DNA of 64,000 nucleotides from Streptomyces ruber (GCF_014648075.1 NZ_BMQK01000002.1:1-64000); one strand, 5' to 3'; shown: positions 28,992 through 37,196, counted from the stretch's first letter. Notes: generated by a model from the sequence alone, not told the origin. Translations and numbers: made by a program.

Positions 28992-29969
28992 GTGACACGG
29001 CGAACGGACTGGGCCGAGTACACCCGCCCCGTGGTCCCCGGCGACGGCGACCCATGGGGCGGGGACCACGCGGACGATGCCGAGGCCGAGGGGACGTACG
29101 GGGGATGGCCGGCCGGAGCTCGGCCGCCGGCCGACGGCCGCCGATCCGAAGGCGGCCGGGTGGGTGTCGGTGGCCGGTCGGCCGACGGGACGTGGCCGAC
29201 CGACGGTCCGGGCGGTACGGAGCCCTGGCCGACGGGCGACGGACCGGGCCGCGAGGGCGGTGACCGGAGCCACGAGGACGGTGCCCCTGGTCGTGAGGGT
29301 CGCGGTCGAGCTCGCGGCGGCGGTAGCCCGCACGGGAGGCACGGCCGTGGGCGCCGGCGGCGCGACTTCGGGGAGTCGTCCTTCGGGGAGTCGTCCTTCG
29401 AGGACGCGTCCGGCGGCCCGCAGGACGAAGGCTCCTCCTCCTCGTCGAGGGCCGAGAAGGGGGAGTCTTCCTCGGGGGACCCGGTCGAGCGGGCGCGGGC
29501 GATCTGTCTGCGGCTGCTCACCGGGACTCCGCGTACGCGGAAGCAGCTCGCCGACGCGTTGCGCAAGCGGGACATTCCCGAGGACGTCGCGGACCAGGTG
29601 CTGTCGCGGTTCGAGGAGGTCGGCCTGATCGACGACAGCGCCTTCGCGGACGCCTGGGTGGAGTCCCGGCATCACGGCCGGGGCCTGGCCCGACGGGCGC
29701 TGGCGCGGGAGCTGCGGACCAAGGGCGTGGACTCCACACTGATCGACCAGGCCGTGGCCCGGCTGGACTCCGATCAGGAGGAGGCCACGGCACGCGAGCT
29801 CGTCACCCGCAAGCTCCGCTCGACGCGCGGCCTCGACCGCGACAAGCGCCTGAGACGCCTCGCGGGCATGCTCGCCCGCAAGGGCTACTCCCAGGGACTG
29901 GCCCTCAAGGTGGTCCGCCAGGCACTGGAGGAGGAAGGGGAGGACACGGAGGGACTGGAGGAGTTCTGA
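28992..29969 (+). CDS. recX: RecX regulatory protein with long N-terminal extension
   Basis: 325 residues from GTG 28992. RecX binds the groove of RecA filaments and limits their activity. The RecX domain covers about 160-325 with three three-helix repeats (RARAICLRLLTGTPRTRKQL, GLIDDSAFADAWVESR, GRGLARRALARELRTKG). The first 160 residues are Gly/Asp/Arg-rich and likely disordered, including a duplicated GESSF encoded by a 15-bp direct repeat around 29370-29400. Its start is 3 nt after the recA stop with no SD of its own, so expression probably depends on recA read-through and coupling. Confidence 0.9.
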   Translation: MTRRTDWAEYTRPVVPGDGDPWGGDHADDAEAEGTYGGWPAGARPPADGRRSEGGRVGVGGRSADGTWPTDGPGGTEPWPTGDGPGREGGDRSHEDGAPGREGRGRARGGGSPHGRHGRGRRRRDFGESSFGESSFEDASGGPQDEGSSSSSRAEKGESSSGDPVERARAICLRLLTGTPRTRKQLADALRKRDIPEDVADQVLSRFEEVGLIDDSAFADAWVESRHHGRGLARRALARELRTKGVDSTLIDQAVARLDSDQEEATARELVTRKLRSTRGLDRDKRLRRLAGMLARKGYSQGLALKVVRQALEEEGEDTEGLEEF

Positions 29970-30027
29970 CGGACCGCGGGGCACCGGCGTGCCCCGGCCG
30001 ACGGACCGCCCCGTCGGCCGACGGGCG

Positions 30028-30453
30028 TCAGCGCGTCACCGGTAGTCCGGCTCGTCTCCAGGCCTGGAAGCCGCCCACCAGGTCCGTCGCCCGGTGGAGT
30101 CCCAGTTGCCGCAGGGACGCGGCGGCGAGGCTGGAGGCGTAACCCTCGTTGCAGACGACCACGATGCGCTGGTCGTGACTCGTGGCCTCGGGAAGCCGGT
30201 GGCTGCCCAGGGGGTCGAGACGCCACTCGAGTTCGTTGCGCTCGACGACGAGGGCATCGGGGATCGAACCGTCACGGTCGCGCAGGGCCGCGTAACGGAT
30301 GTCGACCAGCAGGGCCTCGTCCGCCCGGCGGGCCTCGTACGCCTCGCGCGCCTCGACACGGTCGAGGTCCTCGCGGACGCGCTCCAGCAGCTCGTCGATC
30401 CCGACCGGGCGCCCTCGCCGGTGCGACGGTCCGCGTTCGGGGCCGGCGTTCAC
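30028..30453 (-). CDS. Rhodanese-like sulfurtransferase
   Basis: 141 residues from GTG 30453, overlapping the stop of the cysteine dioxygenase gene by 4 nt (GTGA). Single rhodanese domain (about 18-140) with active Cys101 in VVVCNEGYASSLAA; the loop of CNEGYAS is of the six-residue type. It could move sulfane sulfur derived from cysteine breakdown, which fits coupling to a cysteine-oxidising enzyme. The first 15 residues are Arg-rich. The substrate is inferred only from context. Confidence 0.88.
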   Translation of the reverse strand: MNAGPERGPSHRRGRPVGIDELLERVREDLDRVEAREAYEARRADEALLVDIRYAALRDRDGSIPDALVVERNELEWRLDPLGSHRLPEATSHDQRIVVVCNEGYASSLAAASLRQLGLHRATDLVGGFQAWRRAGLPVTR

Positions 30454-31001
30454 TGCCAGTCCTCCGGGATCTCGACCTGCTCCAGCCGCAGGACCCGCCC
30501 CGTACGGGAGTAGCGGCGGATGCTGGGCAGGGGCGGGTAGTAGGCGTGCGCGGAGACGGCGTGCTGCTCGGTGGACTCGTTGAGCACCTCGTGCACGTGG
30601 TGGCGGCCGAACGCGCGGCCACGGCCGGCCGGCAGCTGCCGGGTGCGGTCCACGCCCTCGGTGAGTTCCAGCGTCTGCCAGCCCTCGGTGGGCAGCCGGG
30701 CGGCGAGCGCGTTCTCGGTCAGCTCACCGGCGGCGGTGACGAAGGCGCCCACGGAGTCGGCGTGGTCGTGCCAGCCGGTGCCGGTGCCGGGCGGCCAGCC
30801 GATCAGCCAGGCCTCGCTGCCGCCGGGACCTTCGAGGCGGATCCAGGTGCGGCCCTCGGGATCGAGGGGGAGCGAGGCGATCAGCTCGGCGTCGGCGGCC
30901 GCACGGCGCGCGAAGTCGAGCAGTTCCGCCTGGGTCGGAGCGGAGGCACGGGCGCGGGAAGGGGAGGGAGAAACGGGGGAGGCAGCGGGCGTTACAGACA
31001 C
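30450..31001 (-). CDS. Cysteine dioxygenase
   Basis: 183 residues from GTG 31001, with AGGACGG 5 nt upstream. A longer reading from ATG 31118 overlaps the leader peptide and adds low-complexity sequence, so it is rejected. It oxidises cysteine to cysteine sulfinate using ferrous iron and O2. The cupin ligands are H78 and H80 (GWHDHADS) and H137 (HHVHEVLN). Family length is about 180-200. It heads a two-gene unit with rhodanese. A promoter lies 173 nt upstream of the start and a three-cysteine leader ORF sits between, so translation of the leader probably controls it. Confidence 0.88.
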   Translation of the reverse strand: MSVTPAASPVSPSPSRARASAPTQAELLDFARRAAADAELIASLPLDPEGRTWIRLEGPGGSEAWLIGWPPGTGTGWHDHADSVGAFVTAAGELTENALAARLPTEGWQTLELTEGVDRTRQLPAGRGRAFGRHHVHEVLNESTEQHAVSAHAYYPPLPSIRRYSRTGRVLRLEQVEIPEDWQ

Positions 31002-31086
31002 GGGTACCGTCCTGAGAGTGTTCGCGTGGGGCGCACGGCAGCGCTCGCGGGCGCGTGCCGACGCGCACGGGGAAGCAGAGACGCGT

Positions 31087-31134
31087 TCAGCAGGACGGAC
31101 GACACACGCAACCCGCATAGCGGAGCAGGTCCAT
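31087..31134 (-). CDS. Putative cysteine-sensing leader peptide upstream of cysteine dioxygenase
   Basis: A 15-codon ORF read leftward from ATG 31134 to TGA 31089-31087: MDLLRYAGCVCRPSC. Three of its last seven residues are cysteine and the final codon before the stop is TGC. GGAGG lies 6 nt before the ATG, an excellent ribosome site. The ORF lies about 40 nt after a good promoter and 85 nt before the cysteine dioxygenase start, on the same strand. The distance between contains GC-rich arms able to form alternative hairpins (for example GCGCGT/ACGCGC and CGGCA/TGCCG). Short ORFs ending in cysteines are known attenuators of sulfur genes in mycobacteria. Here the downstream gene consumes cysteine, so the logic could be reversed. 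Confidence 0.6.
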   Translation of the reverse strand: MDLLRYAGCVCRPSC

Positions 31135-31180
31135 GTGGACCCTCCGCCAGAGGTGCACGCAGGTGTCGGTCACGGACGGG

Positions 31181-31209
31181 AGTACACCACGGCCGGGAGA
31201 AGCGGTCAA
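31181..31209 (-). promoter_or_regulatory. Promoter of the leader peptide-cysteine dioxygenase unit
   Basis: On the minus strand TTGACC (31209-31204) and TGTACT (31186-31181) are 17 bp apart. The predicted start near 31174 gives a 40-nt leader to the small ORF and about 173 nt to the dioxygenase. Confidence 0.6.
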
Positions 31210-31290
31210 CCGGTGGTCACGTGCTGGACATCGTCGTGCCCGCGGGAGTCCGGTTCCTCGGCTCACAGCGCCATCGGCTCCCCCGCTCCC

Positions 31291-33054
31291 TCAGCCGGTC
31301 CCCGCCTCCTCCTCCGTCTCCGGCGTTGCGCGTCTCCCCAGCGTCGCCTCCGCCGCCGCGTACAGCTCGGCCGGGCGCACCCCGCTCAGCGCGGTCACCA
31401 GGTGGCCGTCGGGGCGGATCAGCAGGACGGTGTGGGCGGCCGCGCCCGGGTAGCCCTCGGCGACCAGCAGTTCGGCGGGGCCCGGCAGCGCGGTCACGGC
31501 GGCCGCGAGCCGGGGCATGATCCCCGCGCTCACCCAGTGCTTGCGCTCCCACACTCCGGTGCCCGGCGCGATCAGCACCACCAGCAGCGCTCCGCGTCCG
31601 AACCGGTCGCGCAGCCGTACGAAGGAGCCGTCCTCGGCGGTCACCCGCACGTCGGTGACCGCGGCGCCCGGCCGCGTGTCCACGGTGGTCTCCGACTCGG
31701 CGTGCGGAGGCGTGAGCGGTGACTCGGCGTATGTTCCGGGCGCGCCCAGCGGTCCGCGCCCCAGGTGCCCGCCCTCGAGGAGCGCGTCATGGCCGCGGCC
31801 CGGACCGCGGACGTACGAGCGCAGCCCACCGCCTCCGCGCAGGACGGGCAGCGCCTGGTCGGCGGCGCGCAGCCGGGCGGCGACGATCGCCCGCCGCTCC
31901 GTCTGGTAGCTGTCGAGCAGTGCCTCGTGCGGGCCGTGGTGCCAGGCCAGCGCCAGCTTCCAGGCGAGGTTGTCGGCGTCCCGCAGGCCCTCGTCCAGCC
32001 CCTGGGTGCCCAGCGCGCCGAGCAGGTGTGCCGCGTCCCCGGCGAGGAAGACCCGGCCGGCCCGCCAGCGGCGCGCGAGGCGGTGGTGGACGGTGTGGAC
32101 TCCGGTGTCGAGCAACTCGTACGGCGGGGTCGAGCCACCGCTCCAGCCCGCCAGCGTCTCCCTGATCCGGGTCACCAGCAGCTCCGGTGTGACCAGGTCC
32201 TTGCCCGGCGGCAGCAGCCAGTCCAGGCGCCACACCCCGTCGGCGAGCGGCCGCGCGGTCACCTCCCCGCCCGAAGGGCCGGTCGTCCGCCACGGCGGTG
32301 ACCGGTGCAGCAACGCCTCGCCGGGACGGGGGAGTTCCGTGCGCAGCGCCGCCACCGCGTGCCGTTCCACGGCCGTACGCCCGGGGAAGCGGATGTCCTG
32401 GAGCTTGCGGACCGTGGAGCGGGGGCCGTCGCAGCCGACGAGGTAGCTGCCGCGCCACCAGGTGCCCTTGGGGCCCCGGGTGTGTGCCGTGACGCCCGAC
32501 GCCTCCTGCTCGATGCCGTCCAGGCGGCTCTCCACGGCGACCTTGACCAGCCGCTCGCCGGAGACGGCCGCGCGCAGGGCGTCGGTCAGCACGTGCTGGG
32601 CGATGTGCAGCGGGGCGACGTGCGTGTCACCGGCATCCGCGCCCGCCGCGGTACGGCCGGCACCCGTCCCGGCACGGCCGGACGCAGCGGCGTCGGCCGT
32701 CCGAGCGGAGACCCGCCCCGGTGCTTCCCCGGGAGCCCCCGCGGGGCCCCGTCCCGAAACGCCTCCTGGGGCCCCTCCGGACACGTCCTCCGCGAAACGC
32801 ACCTCCCGCGTCACCTGCTTGCGCCGCATCGACCGCCAGCCGGTCCAGCGCAGGCCCGCCTCGTCGAGCGGCGTCCCGGTCAGCCGGGTGAGCAGCGCGG
32901 CCGTGTCCTCGCGCAGGACGACCGTTCTCGCCAGGCGCTGCTCGTCCTTCCCCGGGCCCTCGTCGAGGAGGACGGAGGGGACGTCCTGGCGGGCGAGCGC
33001 GAGGGCGAGCGTGAGCCCCACGGGCCCTGCTCCCACGATGATCACAGGGTCCAC
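31291..33054 (-). CDS. FAD-dependent aromatic-ring monooxygenase
   Basis: 587 residues from GTG 33054. Dinucleotide-binding GAGPVG (about 8-13) follows the start at once, which supports it. The FAD pyrophosphate motif GDAAH is near 325, and a DG motif near GCDGPRS precedes it. A C-terminal thioredoxin-like domain (about 440-570) is typical of the PheA/MhpA-type hydroxylases that act on phenolic rings with NAD(P)H and O2. A Gly/Ala/Pro-rich stretch (about 90-145) interrupts the N-terminal region. The substrate cannot be read from sequence. It stands alone upstream of the cysteine dioxygenase unit. Confidence 0.88.
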   Translation of the reverse strand: MDPVIIVGAGPVGLTLALALARQDVPSVLLDEGPGKDEQRLARTVVLREDTAALLTRLTGTPLDEAGLRWTGWRSMRRKQVTREVRFAEDVSGGAPGGVSGRGPAGAPGEAPGRVSARTADAAASGRAGTGAGRTAAGADAGDTHVAPLHIAQHVLTDALRAAVSGERLVKVAVESRLDGIEQEASGVTAHTRGPKGTWWRGSYLVGCDGPRSTVRKLQDIRFPGRTAVERHAVAALRTELPRPGEALLHRSPPWRTTGPSGGEVTARPLADGVWRLDWLLPPGKDLVTPELLVTRIRETLAGWSGGSTPPYELLDTGVHTVHHRLARRWRAGRVFLAGDAAHLLGALGTQGLDEGLRDADNLAWKLALAWHHGPHEALLDSYQTERRAIVAARLRAADQALPVLRGGGGLRSYVRGPGRGHDALLEGGHLGRGPLGAPGTYAESPLTPPHAESETTVDTRPGAAVTDVRVTAEDGSFVRLRDRFGRGALLVVLIAPGTGVWERKHWVSAGIMPRLAAAVTALPGPAELLVAEGYPGAAAHTVLLIRPDGHLVTALSGVRPAELYAAAEATLGRRATPETEEEAGTG

Positions 33055-33171
33055 GGCGCGGTACCCCCTGCCGGGACCGGTGCCCTGCGGAACGTACGGG
33101 AACAGGCAGTTGAAGGGGGGTGCACGATCACATAGCGTATGCAACCCATTGCCGGTGCTTGCGTCAAGTGA

Positions 33172-33203
33172 CGGAGGCAGTGGCGATCACGCCACTGCCT
33201 CCG
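33172..33203. terminator. Hairpin downstream of gluD
   Basis: A 14-bp perfect inverted repeat (33172-33185 with 33190-33203), loop ATCA, with CTTTTTC after it on the + strand. It lies 42 bp beyond the gluD stop on the minus strand and ahead of the monooxygenase gene. Confidence 0.7.
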
Positions 33204-33244
33204 CTTTTTCACACAACGTCAGTTCATTCCGACCGGCGGGCCGT

Positions 33245-34201
33245 TCAGTGCGGTGTTCGTCCGTCTCCCTGCGCGGCCGCGGTTCCGCCCCCGGCCCTGG
33301 CACCCGGGTCGGCGCCGTGCACACCGACCACCTCGCCCGGCGCGTTCAGGTCGGCCACCTCCTCGGCACCGAGGACCGCGCCCGTGCTCTTCTTGCTGCG
33401 CCGCAGCCTGCTCTCCAGCCAGGAGGCGAGGCTGGTGAGGATGAAGTTCAGCACGATGTAGATGACCGCCACCACGATGAAGCTGGGGATGACGTTGGCG
33501 TAGTTCGCCGCCAGGGTCTTGCGGGCGTTGAGCAGTTCGGTGAAGTTCAGCATGGCGCCGCCGAGCGCCGTGTCCTTCACGATCACGACGAGCTGGCTGA
33601 CGATCGCCGGCAGCATCGCGGTGACGGCCTGCGGCAGCAGGATGCTGGTCATCACCTGCGTCTTGCGCATGCCGATCGCCTGCGCGGCCTCCGTCTGTCC
33701 CTTGGGCAGCGACAGGATGCCCGCGCGGACGATCTCGGCGAGCACCGAGGCGTTGTACAGGACCAGACCCGTGACCACCGCGTACAGCGGCCGGGAGTCG
33801 CTCTCGATGCCGGTGTAGTCCGAGTAGAACTGGTTGGCGAACACCATCAGCAGCAGCACCGGGATGGCGCGGAAGAACTCGACGATCACCGCCGCCGGGA
33901 CGCGTACCCACTTGTGGTCCGACATCCGGGCGATGCCGAGGGCCGCACCCAGCGGCAGGGCGATGATCATCGCCAGGGCCGCCGCCTTGAGCGTGTTGCC
34001 GAGGCCGGGCAGCAGATACGTCGTCCAGGCCGCGCCCTCGACGAAGGGCGTCCACTTGGCCCCCTCCGTCTGGCCCGCGTCGGACATGGTCTGCCATGTC
34101 CACCACAGGGCGAGCACCAGCACGACGGCGAAGACCACCGAGAGGATCAGGTTGCGCCGCTTGGCCCGGGGGCCCGGAGTGTCGTACAGGACGGAACTCA
34201 T
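33245..34201 (-). CDS. gluD: Glutamate ABC transporter permease GluD
   Basis: 318 residues from ATG 34201, overlapping the gluC stop (ATGA). HisM/GlnP-type permease with five or six membrane helices and the EAA loop AAQAIGMRKTQVMTSILLPQA. The N-terminus is preceded by a helix and a periplasmic segment of about 40 residues. The C-terminal 45 residues are hydrophilic, Gly/Ala-rich. Pairs with GluC to form the channel for glutamate import powered by GluA. Confidence 0.93.
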   Translation of the reverse strand: MSSVLYDTPGPRAKRRNLILSVVFAVVLVLALWWTWQTMSDAGQTEGAKWTPFVEGAAWTTYLLPGLGNTLKAAALAMIIALPLGAALGIARMSDHKWVRVPAAVIVEFFRAIPVLLLMVFANQFYSDYTGIESDSRPLYAVVTGLVLYNASVLAEIVRAGILSLPKGQTEAAQAIGMRKTQVMTSILLPQAVTAMLPAIVSQLVVIVKDTALGGAMLNFTELLNARKTLAANYANVIPSFIVVAVIYIVLNFILTSLASWLESRLRRSKKSTGAVLGAEEVADLNAPGEVVGVHGADPGARAGGGTAAAQGDGRTPH

Positions 34202-34866
34202 CGCTTCACCGCCAGTCGCTTGCCGAGCCATCCGAGAAGCAGGCCGGTCGGCAGCGTCAGCACCACGAAGCCCAGGGCGAAGATCGTGGCGATGAGGAGG
34301 AGCTGCGCCTCGTTCTCGATCATTTCCTTCATCAGCAGCGCGGCCTCGGCCACGCCGATGGCCGCCGCCACCGTGGTGTTCTTGGTGAGGGCGATCAGTA
34401 CGTTGGTCAGCGGGCCGATCACCGTGCGGAACGCCTGCGGGAGCACGATGAGCGTCAGCACCTGGGTGAAGCTCAGCCCCAGGGCGCGGGCCGCCTCCGC
34501 CTGGCCGACGGGCACCGTGTTGATGCCGGAGCGCAGCGCCTCGCACACGAACGTGGCGGTGTACGCGCTCAGTCCCAGCACGGCCAGCCGGAAGAACTTC
34601 GTGTCGAAGTCGTCGGCCGCGCCGAGGGCGACACCGAAGATGTTGGAGAGGCCCAGCGAGGTGAACACGATGATGACGGTGAGCGGGATGTTCCGCACGA
34701 TGTTCACGTAGGCCGCGCCGAAGCCGCGCATCAGCGGCACGGGGCTGACCCGCATCGCGGCCAGTAGCGTTCCCAGGACCAGGGAACCGACGGCCGAGAG
34801 CAGCGTCAGCTGCACTGTGGTCCAGAACGCCCCTAGGACGTCGTAGCCTTCAAGAAAGTCGAACAC
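34198..34866 (-). CDS. gluC: Glutamate ABC transporter permease GluC
   Basis: 222 residues from GTG 34866 with GGGAG upstream. Polar amino-acid permease with about five membrane helices, the FTTVQLTLLSAV-like opening (FWTTVQLTLLSA) and the EAA loop AARALGLSFTQVLTLIVLPQA. Located between the binding protein and GluD, with gluD translationally coupled. Confidence 0.94.
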   Translation of the reverse strand: MFDFLEGYDVLGAFWTTVQLTLLSAVGSLVLGTLLAAMRVSPVPLMRGFGAAYVNIVRNIPLTVIIVFTSLGLSNIFGVALGAADDFDTKFFRLAVLGLSAYTATFVCEALRSGINTVPVGQAEAARALGLSFTQVLTLIVLPQAFRTVIGPLTNVLIALTKNTTVAAAIGVAEAALLMKEMIENEAQLLLIATIFALGFVVLTLPTGLLLGWLGKRLAVKR

Positions 34867-34941
34867 GATCTCCCGCGCTTCCGCGTGTGCCGAGGGGAGT
34901 GGTGGGCCGCCGCGCCGGACGGCCCGCCACGGGTGCCTGCC

Positions 34942-35772
34942 TTACTGGACGATGTCGCCGATCTTCGGGGCGGGCTCGTTCTCGTAGTTCGCCGGGCCGA
35001 AGTTGTCCTCGACGGCCTTGTCCCACGCCTTCTCGCTGACCATCTTCTCCAGGGCGGCGTTGATGTCGTCGAGCAGCTCGGTCTCGCCCTTCTTGACACC
35101 GATGCCGTAGTTCTCGTTGCTCAGCTCCAGGCCGGCCAGCTTGAACTTGCCCTTGTACTGCTCCTGCGCCGCGTAGCCCGCGAGGATCGAGTCGTCCGTG
35201 GTCAGGGCGTCGACCGCACCGCTCGCCAGACCGTCCAGGCACTCGGAGTACGTGCCGGTCTCCTGCAGGTTGGCCTTGGGCGCGAAGTCGTCCTTGACGT
35301 TCTGCGCGGAGGTGGAGCCGGCGACCGAACACAGCTTCTTGCCGTTGAGGTCCTCGCCCTTGGTGACGTTCTCGTCGGCGCGGACCAGCAGGTCCTGGTG
35401 CGCGAGGAGGTAAGGGCCGGCGAAGTCGACCTTCTCCTTGCGCTCGTCGGTGATCGAGTAGGTCGCCGCGATGAAGTCGACGTCGCCGCGCTCCAGGGCG
35501 TTCTCACGGTCGGCGCTCGGCGTCTCCCGCCACTCGATGTCCGCCTCGTCGTAACCGAGCTCCTTGGCCACGTACTTCGCGACGTCGACGTCGAAGCCCG
35601 TGTAGCTGCCGTCGGGCGTCTTGAGGCCGAGGCCCGGCTGGTCGAACTTGATGCCGATGGTGATCTTGTCGCCGCCCGAACCGCTGTCGCTGCCGCCGCC
35701 ACCGCAGGCGGTGGCGGTCAGGGCGAGCACGAAGGCGGTGGCCGAGGCGGCGGTGACCTTGCGGAGCTTCAT
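34942..35772 (-). CDS. gluB: Glutamate-binding lipoprotein GluB
   Basis: 276 residues from ATG 35772, chosen over ATG 35781 because AAAGG lies 9 nt before it. A signal peptide ends at the lipobox TATAC, so Cys23 is the probable lipid-anchored N-terminus, followed by a Gly/Ser linker. The rest is a type-3 periplasmic solute-binding fold: GFDVDVAKYVAKELG, FIAATYSITDERKEKVDFAGPY. It delivers glutamate to GluC-GluD. It is separated from gluA by a 178-bp gap with a stem-loop that may allow higher gluB mRNA levels. Confidence 0.94.
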   Translation of the reverse strand: MKLRKVTAASATAFVLALTATACGGGGSDSGSGGDKITIGIKFDQPGLGLKTPDGSYTGFDVDVAKYVAKELGYDEADIEWRETPSADRENALERGDVDFIAATYSITDERKEKVDFAGPYLLAHQDLLVRADENVTKGEDLNGKKLCSVAGSTSAQNVKDDFAPKANLQETGTYSECLDGLASGAVDALTTDDSILAGYAAQEQYKGKFKLAGLELSNENYGIGVKKGETELLDDINAALEKMVSEKAWDKAVEDNFGPANYENEPAPKIGDIVQ

Positions 35773-35883
35773 GGTGAACATCCTTTGCGTGGTGACGAGA
35801 AGCGGGCCGTCGGTGCGGGCGACGGTGCGTCGGCTGCGGGTGGCGCGGGAGCCGGGCCCTGCGGGTGAGCAGGTAGGGAAGAC

Positions 35884-35916
35884 GCCTCCGAGGAGAGGAA
35901 GGGACCCCTCGGAGGC
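35884..35916 (-). promoter_or_regulatory. Stem-loop between gluA and gluB
   Basis: GCCTCCGAGG (35884-35893) and CCTCGGAGGC (35907-35916) form a 10-bp stem with a 13-nt loop inside the operon. No T-tract follows on the minus strand. It could be a partial terminator or an mRNA-stabilising end. Confidence 0.55.
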
Positions 35917-35950
35917 GCGGGACCCGGTGACCAGGCCCTTGTCGTGGACC

Positions 35951-36727
35951 TCAGTGGTGCAGGATCTTCGACAGGAAGTCCTTGGCCCGGTCGCTGCGCG
36001 GGTTGCTGAAGAACTGGTCGGGCGTCGCCTCCTCGACGATGCGCCCGTCGGCCATGAACACGACCCGGTTGGCGGCCGACCGCGCGAAGCCCATCTCGTG
36101 GGTGACGACGATCATGGTCATGCCGTCACGCGCGAGCTGCTGCATGACCTCCAGGACCTCGTTGATCATCTCGGGGTCGAGCGCGGAGGTCGGCTCGTCG
36201 AAGAGCATGACCTTCGGGTCCATCGCCAGTGCCCGCGCGATCGCCACCCGCTGCTGCTGACCGCCGGAGAGCTGGGCGGGGTACTTGTCCGCCTGCGTGC
36301 CCACGCCGACGCGGTCGAGCAGGGCGCGTGCCTTCTCCTCGGCCTTCGCCTTGTCGGCCTTGCGGACCTTCACCTGCCCGAGCACGACGTTCTCGAGCAC
36401 CGTCTTGTGCGCGAAGAGGTTGAAGGACTGGAACACCATGCCGACGTCGGCACGGAGCCGGGCGAGCCCCTTGCCCTCCGCGGGCAGCGGCTTGCCGTCG
36501 ATCGTGATGCTGCCGGAGTCGATCGTCTCCAGGCGGTTGATGGTGCGGCACAGGGTGGACTTACCGGACCCGGAGGGTCCGATCACCACGACGACCTCAC
36601 CCCGGGCGATGGTCAGGTCGATGTCCTGGAGCACGTGCAACGCGCCGAAGTGCTTGTTGACGTCCTTCAGGACGACCAGGTCGTCGGTCGCGGCCACGCT
36701 CTCCTTGGCCACCGATACTTCGGTCAT
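35951..36727 (-). CDS. gluA: Glutamate ABC transporter ATPase GluA
   Basis: 258 residues from ATG 36727. Walker [10 protein letters not shown], signature LSGGQQQR, Walker [13 protein letters not shown] and H-loop THE are all intact, as in GlnQ/HisP-type importers. First gene of the leftward gluABCD operon. The leader mRNA has a 7-bp hairpin that includes a GGAGGAC Shine-Dalgarno-like sequence. It faces gluR-gluK across a 469-bp region; in S. coelicolor GluR is reported to activate this operon in response to glutamate. Confidence 0.95.
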   Translation of the reverse strand: MTEVSVAKESVAATDDLVVLKDVNKHFGALHVLQDIDLTIARGEVVVVIGPSGSGKSTLCRTINRLETIDSGSITIDGKPLPAEGKGLARLRADVGMVFQSFNLFAHKTVLENVVLGQVKVRKADKAKAEEKARALLDRVGVGTQADKYPAQLSGGQQQRVAIARALAMDPKVMLFDEPTSALDPEMINEVLEVMQQLARDGMTMIVVTHEMGFARSAANRVVFMADGRIVEEATPDQFFSNPRSDRAKDFLSKILHH

Positions 36728-36741
36728 CGCTTACTGGCTCC

Positions 36742-36763
36742 GTCCTCCTCGGTTTCGGAGGAC
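36742..36763 (-). promoter_or_regulatory. gluA leader hairpin masking a Shine-Dalgarno-like sequence
   Basis: GTCCTCC and GGAGGAC (36742-36748, 36757-36763) form a perfect 7-bp stem with an 8-nt loop. On the mRNA one arm is GGAGGAC, 15-21 nt before the start; a second weaker SD GGAG lies closer to the ATG and stays free. Confidence 0.45.
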
Positions 36764-37065
36764 AGTAGTGACCCTACGCGACCAGCGTCATTACATCTGA
36801 GGGGAAATTGAGCATAACGATCCGATAGCAGATCATCACGCTGCGTGGTGGACCATGGTGGCCGATTACCGCCCTGTACCGGCTGGGTAACGCCGGACGA
36901 CACCCACTTGACGCCGTCCTCGGTCATCGGCGTCACTGCCAGGAGACACACGCGCGCGTGCCCGCGTTCTCCGCGCGTTGCGATCTCGTTCACGCGAACG
37001 CGACCCGTGCGGCCGGAATTCGGCGTCCGCGCGCGGGAACCGTACGGCCGACCCACTCCGAGACG

Positions 37066-37152
37066 AAAGACGCACCCGTCACTCGCCGAGACCGACACAG
37101 CCCCCTTCACAGAGACCGACACGCACCCATTCACAGGAACCGACACCCACAG
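37066..37152 (+). repeat. 24-bp tandem direct repeats before gluR
   Basis: Units start at 37090, 37114 and 37138, each with (G/A)ACCGACAC then a CCC run and TTCACAG. The first two are full 24-mers and the third is partial. A weaker related unit (GACGCACCCGTCACT) precedes at about 37069. They end 45 bp before the gluR ATG. Confidence 0.75.
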
Positions 37153-37196
37153 CGACCGCCGCGCACAGACACCACCGCACACCGGAGGGGGACCGA

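Larger units (their letters stand above)
36728..37196. promoter_or_regulatory. gluA/gluR divergent control region
   Basis: 469 bp containing no supported gene. From left: the gluA leader with a hairpin over its SD (36742-36763), an AT-richer block around 36800-36835 likely holding the gluA promoter, and three to four imperfect 24-bp direct repeats (about 37066-37152) just before gluR. In S. coelicolor the GluR regulator binds this region; which of these elements it reads cannot be told here. Confidence 0.6.

Noticed and set aside
31002..31118. ATG 31118 as the cysteine dioxygenase start
   Set aside because: It overlaps the leader ORF, has a low-complexity Arg/Ala/Ser lead, and GTG 31001 has a proper ribosome site.
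37066..37152. 24-bp repeats as a CRISPR array
   Set aside because: Units abut directly with no spacers and there are no cas genes.
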